Counted from the stretch's first letter, positions 29,220-39,950 are shown. The stretch is 64,000 bases of DNA from Curvibacter sp. PD_MW3 (GCA_002633085.1 NSIV01000001.1:682001-746000); one strand, 5' to 3'. Numbers and translations: made by a program. Notes: generated by a model from the letters alone, not told the origin.

Positions 29220-30199
29220 GCGGTCACCGTGTCCTGGTCACCGGGGCCGGCGGCTACCTGGGTCGCCAGGTGCTTGCGCGGCTGGCGCAGTTGCCCGCCT
29301 CGCAGCGGCCTGCGGTCCTGGTGGCCCACGACCTGCGCGCGCCGGCGCAAGCGCTGCCCGGCGTCGCGTACGAGGTGGGTGACATCCGTGCCCCGGCGTT
29401 GAGCGAGTTGATCAGTCGCCACCGCATCGATACGGTGGTGCACCTGGCCGCCATCGTCACGCCTGGGCGCAATAGCAACCGTGAACTCGAATACGACGTG
29501 GATGTGAACGGCACCCGCAATGTGCTGCAAGCCTGCGTGCAGCACGGCGTGCGACGCATCATCGTCTCCTCCAGCGGTGCCGCCTATGGCTATCATGCCG
29601 ACAACCCGGCCTGGCTGACCGAGGAGATGCCCCTGCGCGGCAACGAGGTCTTCGCCTACTCGCACCACAAACGGCTGGTGGAGGAGATGCTGGCCGACTA
29701 CCGCGCCCGCCATCCGGCGCTGGAGCAGGTGGTGCTGCGCATCGGCACCATCCTGGGAGCCACCGTTCACAACCAGATCACCGACCTGTTCGAGAAGCCC
29801 CGCCTGCTGGCGATTGCCGGCTCGGAGAGCCCCTTCGTGTTCATCTGGGACCAGGACGTGGTGGCCATCATCGTGCGCGCCATCACGGAGGGGCCGGCCG
29901 GCATCTACAACGTGGCGGGCGATGGTGCCCTGACCCTGCGCGAAATAGCAGCACGTCTGGGCAAGCGCCGGCTGGTGCTGCCAGCCTGGCTGCTGCAGGG
30001 TGCGCTGGCCGTGCTCAAGCCGCTGGGCCTGACCCAGTACGGACCGGAGCAACTGGACTTCTTGCGCTACCGGCCGGTATTGCTCAACACGCGCCTGAAG
30101 ACCGTGTTCGGCTACACGCCGCGCTACACCTCGGCCGAGGTGTTCGAGCTTTACCGCCAAGCCCGGGCTGCCCAAAACCGCACAACCCCGCAACCATGA
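29216..30199 (+). CDS. NAD-dependent epimerase/dehydratase (extended SDR)
   Basis: A 327-residue Rossmann protein. NAD-binding GAGGYLG is at residues 10-16, VHLAA near 78, and the catalytic Ser and Tyr-x3-Lys are in SSSGAAYGY and FAYSHHK; note YSHHK fits YxxxK. It starts within the BASS stop (ATGA) and overlaps the next dehydrogenase by 4 bp. It could be a 3-beta-hydroxysteroid-dehydrogenase-like or sugar-type SDR; the substrate cannot be read from the sequence. Confidence 0.87.
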   Translation: MSGHRVLVTGAGGYLGRQVLARLAQLPASQRPAVLVAHDLRAPAQALPGVAYEVGDIRAPALSELISRHRIDTVVHLAAIVTPGRNSNRELEYDVDVNGTRNVLQACVQHGVRRIIVSSSGAAYGYHADNPAWLTEEMPLRGNEVFAYSHHKRLVEEMLADYRARHPALEQVVLRIGTILGATVHNQITDLFEKPRLLAIAGSESPFVFIWDQDVVAIIVRAITEGPAGIYNVAGDGALTLREIAARLGKRRLVLPAWLLQGALAVLKPLGLTQYGPEQLDFLRYRPVLLNTRLKTVFGYTPRYTSAEVFELYRQARAAQNRTTPQP

Positions 30200-31026
30200 C
30201 GCAGCGCAACTTCAAGGACAAGACGGTGGTCGTCACCGGCGCTGCGGGCGGACTCGGCCGCAGCCTGTGTCTGCACTTCGGCGCGGCGGGCGCCCGCATC
30301 GCCGCCCTGGACCGCGACGCGCAAGGCCTGCAGGCCCTGGCGCACGACCTGGCCGCGCAAGGCTGCGAAGTTGACACGCAACTCTGCGACGTCACCGACG
30401 CCGCCGCCTGCGCACAGGCGATGCAGGCCGTCCATGCGCGCTGGGGTGGCATCGACATCCTCGTCAACAACGCTGGCATCGCCCACCGCAGTGCCTTGGT
30501 TGCCACACGCCTCGAAGTGATCCGCCGCGTCATGGATGTGAACTTCTTCGGCGCTGTGCATTGCACACACGCCGCCCTGACCGACCTGCGCGCCGCGCGC
30601 GGTTTGGTCATCACCATCTCCAGCGTCGCCGGTTTTTCCCCGCTGATCGGCCGCACCGGCTACGCAGCGAGCAAGCATGCACTGCACGGTTTCTTCGACA
30701 GCCTGCGCGCCGAGCTGGCCGACGACGGTGTCGGCGTCCTGCTGGTCTGCCCCTCGTTCATCGACACCGGCATCGACCGGGCCGCGCTGGGTGGCGATGG
30801 GCGACCCGCTAGCCACAGCCGCCTGACAACCGGCCGCCAGGCGACGCCGGACGAGGTGGCCGAGGCCATTCTCCAGGCCGCCGCACATGGAAAAACACTG
30901 CTGCTTTTCAGCCCGACGGCACGCCTGGCCTGGTGGCTGTCGCGCTGCTGGCCGACCCTGTATGCCGCGCTCATGCGGCGGCGCCTGCAGGGCGAAATGA
31001 CAGCGCAACAACAAGGAGGAGACTGA
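30196..31026 (+). CDS. Short-chain dehydrogenase/reductase (classical SDR)
   Basis: A 276-residue SDR with GAAGGLG cofactor motif (15-21), NNAGIAH (about 93-99), the catalytic Ser in TISSVAGFS and YAASK (Tyr about 156). The C-terminal part has a hydrophobic, Trp-rich stretch that may touch the membrane. It is coupled to both neighbours. Together with the extended SDR it points to a two-step alcohol or ketone oxidation. Confidence 0.9.
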   Translation: MTQRNFKDKTVVVTGAAGGLGRSLCLHFGAAGARIAALDRDAQGLQALAHDLAAQGCEVDTQLCDVTDAAACAQAMQAVHARWGGIDILVNNAGIAHRSALVATRLEVIRRVMDVNFFGAVHCTHAALTDLRAARGLVITISSVAGFSPLIGRTGYAASKHALHGFFDSLRAELADDGVGVLLVCPSFIDTGIDRAALGGDGRPASHSRLTTGRQATPDEVAEAILQAAAHGKTLLLFSPTARLAWWLSRCWPTLYAALMRRRLQGEMTAQQQGGD

Positions 31027-31027
31027 C

Positions 31028-32851
31028 ATGAAAAAATGCTTCACACACCACACAGCGAGGTCTGCCCTGGTCGCCGCCTTGACGGGCCTGCTGGCACTGG
31101 CCGGCTTGAATGCCCAGGCCCTGACGCTCAAGGTTCAGACCGAAGAGGGCCGGGCCGCCAGCCTGGTCATGGTGACGCAATCGCCGCAGCCCCCCGCGCG
31201 CATCGACGACTCGGACAATGGCTACCCGGCCTCCGGCAAACTGCAGCAGGGCGCGTTCGAGCGCACCCGCTTCACCGATGCGCAGGGTCAGGCAACGCTA
31301 CCTGACATGCGCGGCGCCTTTGAGTTGCGCCTACGCAAGCCGGGTTACCAGGACTTGAAACTGTCGTCGAAAGACCTGCACGCCAATCCGGTGCTGACGC
31401 TGAAGGCTGAGAAGGATATCGCGGCACTGGCTCAGCAGCGCCCCTCCAATGCCTGGACGGCGACGCTGGAAAAAGCCGTGCCGGACGCGTCGATCCGCAA
31501 GGAGTTCCTGCTGCACTGTGGTTTCTGCCACCAGCAGGGGTCGGCCTTCCTGCACCGCGAACGCAGCGCCGAAGAATGGGAGACGACGATCAAGCGCATG
31601 GTGCGTTATGGCTCGCGCTTGTCGAGCGAAGCGCAGAAGGAATTGCCCGGGCTGCTGGAGAAGCACTGGAAATACATCGCAGCCCATCCGGAACTGGTAC
31701 CGGCATCCACGCCGTGGGGTGAGCACCTGGCGCAGGCGCAGATCACCGAGTTGCCGCTGGGCGACCGCTTTTCGCAAATGCACGACTTCCTGATGCACAG
31801 CAACGGCAAGGTCTACATCGGCGACAACCTGCAGGACCGGCTGTACGAGGTGAACCCCGACACCGGCGCCTACACGGTCTACAAAATTCCGCCCGTGGCG
31901 GGCGACAAGCTGGGCGGCCTGCTGGCCGGCCGGCTGCGCGACTTTCCCAAACACGAGACCTACCAGGGCATCCACTCGTTGGCCGAGTCGCGCAAGGACG
32001 GCCATGTCTTCATCACGCCGTCCTACCAGCGCCGGCTGATCGAGTTCGACCCCGTGAACAAAACCTTCACGGCGCACGAAATGGACAGCGGCTTTTACCC
32101 GCACACCGTGCGCATCGATGCCAAGGACCACGTCTGGTTCACGCTGGCGCTGTCCAACCAGGTTGCCATGTTCGACCGCAGCACGGCGAAGTTCACGCTC
32201 TACGATCTGCCGTTTCGCAGCTTCATGGAGAAGCTCACGGTCAAGCTGACGCCCTTCTTCTTCAAGCTCATCGCCTGGGGGCTGCCCATCACCAACTGGG
32301 TCAAGGTCGACCACGTCTCCACCGGCGTGCCGCTGCCCTACGGCATCGACATCACCCCCGACGGTACCGTCTGGATCGCACGCCTGCACACTGACGAGAT
32401 TGCCTCCATCGATCCGGCCAGCGGTAAGGTCACCATGATTCCCACGCCGCTGCACGGGCCGCGCCGGCTGCGCAGCGACCGCGACGGCAACCTCTGGATC
32501 GCCATGTTCAACGAATCGGCCATCCTGCGCTACGAGCCGGCCAGCGGCAAATTCACCACCTTCGACCTGCCGGTGGTGCCCAAGGGCAGCGACACCCCCT
32601 ATGCGCTGAACGTGGACCGCGAGCGCCATCAGGTCTGGGTCACGGGGACCAACTCCGACTCGGCGCAGTGCCTGGACATAAGCAGCGGCACCTGGCGCTT
32701 CTACCCGCTGCCGCGCAAGGCCACCTTCACGCGCGATGTCGAGTTCGGCCGCGACGGTCGCGTCTTCCTCTCCAGCGCCAGCTTCCCGTCCTGGCACATC
32801 GAGGATGCGCAGCCGACCTTGATCCAGCTGCAGCCCGGCAATGCGAAGTGA
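31028..32851 (+). CDS. Exported cytochrome c / Vgb-like beta-propeller fusion
   Basis: A 607-residue secreted protein. After a signal peptide (cleavage near AQA-31) come a carboxypeptidase-regulatory-like beta domain (about 32-125), a small heme c module with the motif CGFCH (C164-H168), and a long C-terminal propeller (about 230-600) of virginiamycin-B-lyase-like repeats (IGDNLQDRLYEVNPDTG, GIDITPDGTVWIARL, RSDRDGNLWIAMF). A periplasmic electron-accepting dehydrogenase is plausible, because propellers with heme c often oxidise alcohols, but the true lyase residues and any quinone cofactor site are not identified. Confidence 0.83.
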   Translation: MKKCFTHHTARSALVAALTGLLALAGLNAQALTLKVQTEEGRAASLVMVTQSPQPPARIDDSDNGYPASGKLQQGAFERTRFTDAQGQATLPDMRGAFELRLRKPGYQDLKLSSKDLHANPVLTLKAEKDIAALAQQRPSNAWTATLEKAVPDASIRKEFLLHCGFCHQQGSAFLHRERSAEEWETTIKRMVRYGSRLSSEAQKELPGLLEKHWKYIAAHPELVPASTPWGEHLAQAQITELPLGDRFSQMHDFLMHSNGKVYIGDNLQDRLYEVNPDTGAYTVYKIPPVAGDKLGGLLAGRLRDFPKHETYQGIHSLAESRKDGHVFITPSYQRRLIEFDPVNKTFTAHEMDSGFYPHTVRIDAKDHVWFTLALSNQVAMFDRSTAKFTLYDLPFRSFMEKLTVKLTPFFFKLIAWGLPITNWVKVDHVSTGVPLPYGIDITPDGTVWIARLHTDEIASIDPASGKVTMIPTPLHGPRRLRSDRDGNLWIAMFNESAILRYEPASGKFTTFDLPVVPKGSDTPYALNVDRERHQVWVTGTNSDSAQCLDISSGTWRFYPLPRKATFTRDVEFGRDGRVFLSSASFPSWHIEDAQPTLIQLQPGNAK

Positions 32852-32855
32852 GCTG

Positions 32856-34046
32856 ATGCGCCGGCACATTCCATTCCTGCTGTCTTGCCTGCTGGCGTTC
32901 ACCGCCGGGCACATGTTCAACTACACCGTCATCCTCTACCTGCAGGAGGCGGTGGGGTCGGACCTGCTGTCCGGGCTCGGCTTTGGCTTGGCCTTCGGCA
33001 GTTCGATCGTCTTCGGCTGGTTCGGCGGCGTGCTGTGCGACCGCATGGCACCGGGACGCGTCATCCACGGAGCCCAGGCCCTGTTCCTGCTGGGCCTGGC
33101 CTGCCTCTGGTGGGCCGACACCGGTGCTGCCGCCGACCAGCGGGCGGCCTGGGCGCTCTTGGGCGCCTTCGCCGGGGGCCTGGCCTGGTCCTTCGTCGGG
33201 CCGGCGCGCCTGACGGCGCTCGGCCAGATCGCCTCGGCCACCGAGCTGCGGCCGCTGACCATCGTCTTCAACCTGCAGGTGCTGCTGGGCTTCGGCCTCG
33301 CCCCGCTGTTGATCGGCCTGATCCGCAGCGCCCATGCCTGGCCGGCCGTGCTGGCCACTGCGGCGCTGGGTTTCGTGCTGTCGTCGGCGCTACTGCTGCG
33401 CCTGCACACCCACGCCAATCCCGTGCCGTCGTCGCAATCGGTCTGGGCCGACATCGCCGAGGGTTTCCGCACCGTCGGGTCCGCACCGCTGCTGCGCCAG
33501 TTGATGCTGGCGGCAGTGATCGGCTACGCCATGACGGGACCGCTGCAGATCCTGTTGCCGAAGCTGGCGCGCCAGCAGCTCGGCCTGACGGAAGCGCAAC
33601 GCGGCGCCTACCTGGGGCTGCTGGCCATCAGCCTGATCATCGGCGGCGTGCTGGCCCTGCTACTGGCCCGGCGCCTGCACCACGGCCGCGCCATCCTGGG
33701 CGGCGTGGCGCTTGGCGGTCTTGTCTTTGCCTTGCTGGGCGCTATTTCGTCACCACTGCTCTCGGCACTGGCACTTGCCTGCGTCGGCATGCTGGGCGGC
33801 ATGGTCATCAGCCTAGTGGTGGCCGGCATCCAGACGCAGGCCCCCGAGGCCCTGCGCGGGCGGGTCATGTCGATGTACGCCATCACCTCGCAGGTTCTAC
33901 CGGCCGTGTCAGGGGTGGCCGCCGGGGCGCTGGTCACCCAGGTGGGCGTGGTGCCGGCCATTGCCGGGGCCGGTCTGGCGCTGGCGGGCATCGCGGCAGG
34001 GGCCGCGCTGGCCATGCCGGTCCTGCGGCGCTACGCCGGTCGGTGA
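32856..34046 (+). CDS. Major facilitator superfamily transporter
   Basis: A 396-residue protein with twelve hydrophobic segments. The MFS loop 2-3 signature is present as GGVLCDRMAPGRVIHG. It resembles the enterobactin-exporter/EntS-like MFS_3 group. The start at MRRHIPFLL is preferred because AAGTGAG precedes it; an in-frame ATG 15 bases upstream overlaps the propeller gene and has no ribosome site. It is last in the operon and probably exports a product or intermediate. Confidence 0.85.
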   Translation: MRRHIPFLLSCLLAFTAGHMFNYTVILYLQEAVGSDLLSGLGFGLAFGSSIVFGWFGGVLCDRMAPGRVIHGAQALFLLGLACLWWADTGAAADQRAAWALLGAFAGGLAWSFVGPARLTALGQIASATELRPLTIVFNLQVLLGFGLAPLLIGLIRSAHAWPAVLATAALGFVLSSALLLRLHTHANPVPSSQSVWADIAEGFRTVGSAPLLRQLMLAAVIGYAMTGPLQILLPKLARQQLGLTEAQRGAYLGLLAISLIIGGVLALLLARRLHHGRAILGGVALGGLVFALLGAISSPLLSALALACVGMLGGMVISLVVAGIQTQAPEALRGRVMSMYAITSQVLPAVSGVAAGALVTQVGVVPAIAGAGLALAGIAAGAALAMPVLRRYAGR

Positions 34047-34181
34047 ACAGACCGCGGGTAGCGGCGGGCCAGGCCGGTCAATCGCATAAAATTGGCCATC
34101 TTCTCGCCCTGCCACACCAGGGGCGCCAGGCATCCTGAACCACCCGGACGGATGCCGCTTTTTCCGATCCGAGCCATCTCC

Positions 34182-37049
34182 ATGAGCGACACCGTCCAGC
34201 AACCCGGCCTCAACAGCCTGTCCAAATCCTTCGAACCGGCCGCCCTCGAGGCGCACTGGGGTCCCGAATGGGAGCGCCGCGGCTATGCCACGGCCGGTTT
34301 CCGCGGCACCGGCGCACCAAAGGATGGCGCCCCCTCCTTCGCCATCCAGCTGCCACCGCCCAATGTGACGGGCACGCTGCACATGGGCCACGCATTCAAT
34401 CAGACCATCATGGACTCGTTGACGCGCTACCACCGCATGGCGGGTGCCAACACGGTCTGGGTTCCGGGCACCGACCACGCGGGCATTGCCACCCAGATCG
34501 TGGTGGAGCGCCAGCTGCAGGAACAGAAGATCAGCCGCCACGACCTGGGCCGCAAGAACTTTGTGGCCCGCGTCTGGGAGTGGAAGGAGCAGTCCGGCAA
34601 CACCATCACCACCCAGATGCGCCGTATGGGTGACAGCGTGGACTGGAGCCGCGAGTACTTCACCATGGACGACAAACTCTCGGGCGTGGTGACCGAGACC
34701 TTCGTTCGCCTGTACGAGCAGGGCCTGATCTACCGCGGCAAGCGCCTCGTGAACTGGGACCCGGTGCTGCAGTCGGCCGTGTCCGACCTGGAAGTGGAAA
34801 GCGAGGAGAAGGACGGCTCGCTCTGGCACATTGCCTACCCGCTGACTGACGGATCCGGTTCGCTGACCGTGGCCACCACCCGCCCCGAGACCATGCTGGG
34901 CGACGTGGCCGTCATGGTGCACCCGGAAGATGAGCGCTACAAGCATCTGATCGGCAAGATGGTCACCCTGCCGCTGGTGGGACGCCAGATCCCGGTGATT
35001 GCCGATGAGTACGTTGACAAGGAATTCGGCACCGGTGTGGTCAAGGTCACACCGGCGCACGATCCCAACGACTACCAGGTCGGCCAACGCCACAAGCTGG
35101 AGATGATCTGCGTGCTGACCTTGCAGGCCACTGTCAACGACAACGCGCCTGAGAAGTACCGTGGTCTGGACCGCTTCGTGGCGCGCAAGGCCATCGTGAA
35201 GGACCTGGAAGCCATCGGCGCGCTGGTGGAGACCAAGAAGCACAAGCTCATGGTGCCCATCTGCACCCGCACCGGCCAGATCGTCGAACCCATGCTCACC
35301 GACCAGTGGTTCGTCGCCATGAGCCAGGTCGGCAAGGGCGACCCGACCGGCAAGAGCATTGCGCAGAAGGCCATCGATGCGGTGGACAGCGGCGCGGTGA
35401 AGTTCGTACCCGAGAACTGGGTCAACACCTACAACCAGTGGATGAACAACATCCAGGACTGGTGCATTTCACGCCAGCTCTGGTGGGGCCACCAGATCCC
35501 GGCCTGGTACGACGAAGATGGCAACGTGATCGTGGCCCGCAACGAAGCCGAAGCCCAGGCCAAAGCGCCTGGCAAGAAACTCACGCGAGACGAGGACGTG
35601 CTCGACACCTGGTACTCCTCGGCCCTGGTGCCCTTCTCCACCATGGGCTGGCCGGAGAAGACGCAGAATTTCGACCTCTACCTGCCCTCCAGCGTACTGG
35701 TGACCGGCTACGACATCATCTTCTTCTGGGTCGCGCGCATGATCATGATGACGACCCACTTCACCGGCAAGGTGCCCTTCAAACATGTCTACATCCACGG
35801 CCTGGTGCGCGACGCGCAGGGCCAGAAGATGAGCAAGTCCGAGGGCAATGTGCTGGATCCGGTAGACCTGATCGACGGCATTGCACTGGCGCCCCTGCTG
35901 GACAAGCGCGTGGTCGGTCTGCGCAAGCCCGAGACGGCGCCGCAGGTGCGCAAGAACACCGAGAAGGAATTCCCCAACGGCATTCCGGCCTTCGGTGCTG
36001 ACGCGCTGCGCTTCACTTTCGCCTCGCTGGCAACGCTCGGACGCAACATCAATTTCGACAGCAAGCGCTGCGAGGGCTACCGCAACTTCTGCAACAAGCT
36101 GTGGAATGCCACCCGCTTCGTGCTGATGAATTGCGAAGGCCACGACTGCGGCCTGAACGAGCACGGTGCCGGTGAATGTCTGCCCGGCGGCTACCTGGAG
36201 TTCAGCGCCGCCGACCGCTGGATCGTCTCGCTGTTACAGCAAGTCGAAGCCGACGTGGCCCAGGGTTTTGCCGATTACCGCTTGGACAACGTCGCCAACA
36301 GCATCTACGACTTCGTCTGGAACGAGTTCTGCGACTGGTACCTGGAAATCGCCAAAGTCCAAATCAACACCGGTGACGAGGCGCAACAACGCGCCACCCG
36401 CCGCACCCTGATCCGCACGCTGGAAACCATCCAGCGCCTGGCCCACCCGCTGATTCCTTTCATCACCGAAGAGCTGTGGCAGAAAGTGGCGCCAGTCGCC
36501 GGTCGCGCTGGTGAGTCGGTCAGCATTGCCGCCTACCCGGTGAGCCAGCCCGAGCGCATTGACACGGCAGCCATCGCACAAATCGCCAAGCTCAAGCAAT
36601 TGGTGGATGCCTGCCGCAACCTGCGCGGTGAAATGAAGGTGTCCCCCGCCACCCGCCTGCCGCTGTACGCCGTCGCCGGCAATGCCGCGGAAGCCGCCTT
36701 CATCCAGCAGTCCGCACCGGTGCTGCAGGCACTGGCCAAGCTGAGCGAAGTGAAGGTGTTCGATGACGAGGCCGCCTGGGCCGCTGCAGCGCAAGCGTCA
36801 CCCGTGGCGGTGGTGGGCGAAGCCCGCGTCTGCCTGCACATGGAAGTGGATGTCGCGGCCGAGAAGGTGCGACTGGGCAAGGAAGCCGAGCGTCTGCAAA
36901 CTGAAATCACCAAGGCCAATGGCAAGCTTGGCAACGAGGCCTTCGTCGCCAAGGCGCCGCCGGCCGTGATCGAGCAGGAAAAGAAACGTGTCGCCGATTT
37001 CACGGCCACACTGGAAAAAGTCAAAGAGCAGCTGGCAAGGTTAAAGTAG
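34182..37049 (+). CDS. valS: Valyl-tRNA synthetase
   Basis: A 955-residue class I synthetase charging tRNA-Val. The HIGH-type motif is [14 protein letters not shown] is [13 protein letters not shown], and the CP1 editing domain has [10 protein letters not shown] and a [15 protein letters not shown]. The C-terminal coiled-coil tRNA-binding arm (last 65 residues) is intact. The start at MSDTVQQPG is chosen; a frame 30 codons longer reads through non-coding leader. Confidence 0.97.
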   Translation: MSDTVQQPGLNSLSKSFEPAALEAHWGPEWERRGYATAGFRGTGAPKDGAPSFAIQLPPPNVTGTLHMGHAFNQTIMDSLTRYHRMAGANTVWVPGTDHAGIATQIVVERQLQEQKISRHDLGRKNFVARVWEWKEQSGNTITTQMRRMGDSVDWSREYFTMDDKLSGVVTETFVRLYEQGLIYRGKRLVNWDPVLQSAVSDLEVESEEKDGSLWHIAYPLTDGSGSLTVATTRPETMLGDVAVMVHPEDERYKHLIGKMVTLPLVGRQIPVIADEYVDKEFGTGVVKVTPAHDPNDYQVGQRHKLEMICVLTLQATVNDNAPEKYRGLDRFVARKAIVKDLEAIGALVETKKHKLMVPICTRTGQIVEPMLTDQWFVAMSQVGKGDPTGKSIAQKAIDAVDSGAVKFVPENWVNTYNQWMNNIQDWCISRQLWWGHQIPAWYDEDGNVIVARNEAEAQAKAPGKKLTRDEDVLDTWYSSALVPFSTMGWPEKTQNFDLYLPSSVLVTGYDIIFFWVARMIMMTTHFTGKVPFKHVYIHGLVRDAQGQKMSKSEGNVLDPVDLIDGIALAPLLDKRVVGLRKPETAPQVRKNTEKEFPNGIPAFGADALRFTFASLATLGRNINFDSKRCEGYRNFCNKLWNATRFVLMNCEGHDCGLNEHGAGECLPGGYLEFSAADRWIVSLLQQVEADVAQGFADYRLDNVANSIYDFVWNEFCDWYLEIAKVQINTGDEAQQRATRRTLIRTLETIQRLAHPLIPFITEELWQKVAPVAGRAGESVSIAAYPVSQPERIDTAAIAQIAKLKQLVDACRNLRGEMKVSPATRLPLYAVAGNAAEAAFIQQSAPVLQALAKLSEVKVFDDEAAWAAAAQASPVAVVGEARVCLHMEVDVAAEKVRLGKEAERLQTEITKANGKLGNEAFVAKAPPAVIEQEKKRVADFTATLEKVKEQLARLK

Positions 37050-37058
37050 CACCCCCGT

Positions 37059-37115
37059 GGCGGCTATCGCCGCCTCCCCCTCAAGGGGGCAACGCCAGTG
37101 GCCCGGCAAAGCCGG
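37059..37115. repeat. Three-hairpin intergenic element between valS and galU
   Basis: Three perfect hairpins follow each other: GGCGGC-TATC-GCCGCC (37059-37074), CCCCC-TCAA-GGGGG (37076-37089) and CCGGC-AAA-GCCGG (37103-37115). There is no T-tract. I recall similar G/C-block elements between genes in other Comamonadaceae; copy number needs a genome search. It may end the valS transcript. Confidence 0.5.
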
Positions 37116-37170
37116 TTCCACGGCGTTTCCCGCATGAGCCACGCCGCACGCTGAAGGGAACGTTGAGAGC

Positions 37171-38055
37171 ATGAGCCAGAACAAGGTCAAAACCGCCGTC
37201 TTCCCCGTGGCCGGTCTGGGCACCCGCTTCCTGCCGGCCACCAAGGCGGCGCCGAAGGAGATGCTGCCGGTGGTGGACAAGCCGCTGATCCAGTACGCGG
37301 TGGAAGAAGCCTATGCCGCCGGCATTCGCCACATGGTGTTCGTGACCGGACGCAACAAGCGCGCCATTGAAGACCATTTCGACACCGCCTACGAGCTGGA
37401 AAACGAACTGGAACAAAGCGGCAAGCAGGCCCTGCTCGACCTGGTGCGCTCAGTCCAGCCAGAGGACATGCTGTGCTCCTATGTGCGTCAGCCGCGCGCA
37501 CTCGGCCTGGGCCATGCGGTGCTGTGTGCCGAGCACCTGACGGAAGGCGCCCCCTTTGCCGTGCTGCTGGCTGACGACCTGATGATCGGACCGCCCAGCG
37601 GCCAGCCGGTGCTGGCGCAGATGGTCGATGCCTTTGAACGATTGGGCAATTCGGTGATTGCCGTGCAGGAGGTACCGCAGGAACACGTGCGACGCTACGG
37701 CATCGTGGCCGGCACCGCCGACGGTGAACACCTGCTCAAAGTCCGCCAGATCGTCGAAAAGCCGGCACCCGAACAGGCGCCGTCACGCATGGCGGTGGCT
37801 GGCCGTTACGTTCTCACCCCCGCGGTGTTCGAGCAGATCCGTTGTCAGCCACGCGGCGCGGGTGGCGAAATCCAGTTAACGGACGGCATTGCCGGCCTGC
37901 TGGCCAGCGAAGTCGTACACGCCTACCAGTACCTGGGCAAGCGCTACGACTGTGGCAGCAAAGAAGGCTTTCTGGAGGCGACCGTCGAACTGGCCTTGGC
38001 ACACCCGGAAGTCGGCCAGAACTTCCGCGACTACCTGCGGGCGCTGAAGGTCTGA
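37171..38055 (+). CDS. galU: UTP-glucose-1-phosphate uridylyltransferase
   Basis: A 294-residue nucleotidyltransferase making UDP-glucose for polysaccharides and trehalose or lipopolysaccharide precursors. It has the nucleotide motif [20 protein letters not shown], with [10 protein letters not shown], and the catalytic DDLMIGP acidic site. Its length fits the family. It appears to be monocistronic and is convergent with tusA across 15 bp. Confidence 0.96.
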   Translation: MSQNKVKTAVFPVAGLGTRFLPATKAAPKEMLPVVDKPLIQYAVEEAYAAGIRHMVFVTGRNKRAIEDHFDTAYELENELEQSGKQALLDLVRSVQPEDMLCSYVRQPRALGLGHAVLCAEHLTEGAPFAVLLADDLMIGPPSGQPVLAQMVDAFERLGNSVIAVQEVPQEHVRRYGIVAGTADGEHLLKVRQIVEKPAPEQAPSRMAVAGRYVLTPAVFEQIRCQPRGAGGEIQLTDGIAGLLASEVVHAYQYLGKRYDCGSKEGFLEATVELALAHPEVGQNFRDYLRALKV

Positions 38056-38070
38056 GTCAGCACGCCGGCT

Positions 38071-38298
38071 TCAGCGGCGGCGCAGAACGTGGATGTAGTC
38101 CTGGCCTTCGGTGGCCTGCTCGACCAGATCGTTGCCGGTTTGCTTGGCAAATGCCACGAAATCACGCACCGACCCCGCGTCGGTGGCAACCACCTTGAGG
38201 ATCTGGCCGCTCTGCATTTCGGCCAGTGCCTTCTTGGCCTTGAGGATGGGCAGGGGGCAGTTCAGGCCGCGGGTATCGAGTTCTCTGTCAAAGTTCAT
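38071..38298 (-). CDS. tusA: TusA/SirA sulfur-carrier protein
   Basis: A 75-residue carrier. The active Cys is in the family motif RGLNCPLPILKAKKAL (C14 from the chosen start), which receives persulfide sulfur for tRNA thiolation and other uses. The start at MNFDRELDT matches relatives; the open frame extends 15 codons upstream without similarity. Its last codons form a weak hairpin (CGCCG/CGGCG) around the stop. Confidence 0.93.
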   Translation of the reverse strand: MNFDRELDTRGLNCPLPILKAKKALAEMQSGQILKVVATDAGSVRDFVAFAKQTGNDLVEQATEGQDYIHVLRRR

Positions 38299-38345
38299 CA
38301 CAATTCCTTCAATTGCTTCAATTTTAAGCAATTTCTGACCCAAGT

Positions 38346-39950
38346 TCAGTGCACCACGACAGGCTCGGAACCTTTGCCGGTAAAGACGATGTGGCCGGCT
38401 TCGTCTACCGAAAACACCCCGGCATCAAAGTTGCGCTGCAGGCGCCGCGCGTGCTTGCCGAACATCAGGTCAACCGTCCCCGCCACGCCCAGACCAATCT
38501 CGACCCGTGCATCGCGCACCAGCGCCAACTGCTGCTCCAGTTCGTCCTTCTCCTTGATGGAGTGAGCCCACAGCTGGACGGCATGCTGCCAGGACGCCTT
38601 GGCGCGCGGCAACATCCCTTTCGGGTCGCCATGCTGCATCAGGTGCTTGACCACCTTTTTCAGATTCTCCTGATCGGCGCTCTGTTTCTCGATGACCTGC
38701 TCCAACTCTTGGTAGCGCGCTTCCAACACAGGATTGACACCCACCTGCACACTGGTGACGCCACTGGACTCCGCACCGAGCAAAGGCGTTTGAATCAACA
38801 TCATGCTGCGGGCCGAACCACCCACCAGCCGCCCGCGTTGCGGCGACTTCACACCGACCAGGATCTGGTTGAGCGCCTGCAGTTCGCTTTGCAAGACCAT
38901 GTCGTCGATGGCGATCACCGTGCCGGCATGGATCTGTGAGTTTTCGACAAAACGCGCTGACACCGAACCGGAAGCCCGCACCTTGGCATGCGCGATGATG
39001 CCGGCGCCCACCAGAACGTTACCGCCGGCCTCCAGCTCACCACCTTCGACCGTGCCCGTCACCGTGATATCGCCGGTGACATGGACCTTCATGCCCGACA
39101 GGACGTCACCCTCGATCCGCGCTGAACCGTCGTAAGTGATGTTGCCGCAGTCCATGTCGACGTTGCCGAGCGCCAGCACCTGCTCCACCATCACACCGTG
39201 GTCGACATACACCGGCTGACCCTTGATCGCGGCGACCAGCACATTGGGGTCATCGCCTGCCTGGGAAACGCCACCGAGCTTGTCGGCAAAGGGATGGTCG
39301 TGGCCAGGCGTGGCTGGCAGCGTCGTGCCGCGCACATCGCGGCCCTCGACACCGGCTGTGGCCGGGACGCGCTGCATCAGGGCCGTGCCGGGCTCCACGG
39401 ACGGGATGTCGCCGTGCTCACGAAAATCAATCAGGCCCTGCGCATTGACTTTGGGCGCACGATCGCGGGCCAAGTCGATCAGCTTCTTGAACTGGGCGTC
39501 TTCACCGTGCACCGGCGCCATACCCGTCGCAACCAGCACACGGGCCGGTTCAGTCGCATTGCACACCAACTGGAACGCAGCCTCGTCAATGCCGAAGATC
39601 ACCCCCGCGTCCGCCAAGGCCCGTGCAATGTCATCGCGCGCCAAGGCTTTGCCGCCATGGGCAGGTACCACATTCACCCAAGCACAGGAGGCATCCTGGG
39701 CGATATCCAGCATGAAACTGCCATCGCGCCGTTCGGCCACCGTCACCTCGAATTCGGTCGGCACCGTGTTGTAACGCGCCACCAGCGTTGCCAAGGCGGC
39801 CTCCAGCACAAACCAATGACCGTAACCGGCTTGGCTCAGCAAGGCCCGCAGCGTCTGCTCATCCAGTGGTGGCCGGTCCGCCGCAGCCTGGACTTGCGCC
39901 ACCAGCTTGTCGTCTTGCTCGACGAACACCAATCCTTGAAAGCCCGTCAT
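38346..39950 (-). CDS. FapA family protein (DUF342)
   Basis: A 534-residue cytoplasmic protein. An N-terminal globular part (about 1-190) precedes the FapA/DUF342 beta-helix (about 200-410) with repeated GNVDMDCGNITYDGSARIEGDVLSG-type turns, followed by a coiled coil (about 425-500). It resembles polymer-forming or bactofilin-like scaffolds; FapA of Vibrio modulates glucose PTS enzyme, but no such link is visible here. It is monocistronic. Confidence 0.85.
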   Translation of the reverse strand: MTGFQGLVFVEQDDKLVAQVQAAADRPPLDEQTLRALLSQAGYGHWFVLEAALATLVARYNTVPTEFEVTVAERRDGSFMLDIAQDASCAWVNVVPAHGGKALARDDIARALADAGVIFGIDEAAFQLVCNATEPARVLVATGMAPVHGEDAQFKKLIDLARDRAPKVNAQGLIDFREHGDIPSVEPGTALMQRVPATAGVEGRDVRGTTLPATPGHDHPFADKLGGVSQAGDDPNVLVAAIKGQPVYVDHGVMVEQVLALGNVDMDCGNITYDGSARIEGDVLSGMKVHVTGDITVTGTVEGGELEAGGNVLVGAGIIAHAKVRASGSVSARFVENSQIHAGTVIAIDDMVLQSELQALNQILVGVKSPQRGRLVGGSARSMMLIQTPLLGAESSGVTSVQVGVNPVLEARYQELEQVIEKQSADQENLKKVVKHLMQHGDPKGMLPRAKASWQHAVQLWAHSIKEKDELEQQLALVRDARVEIGLGVAGTVDLMFGKHARRLQRNFDAGVFSVDEAGHIVFTGKGSEPVVVH

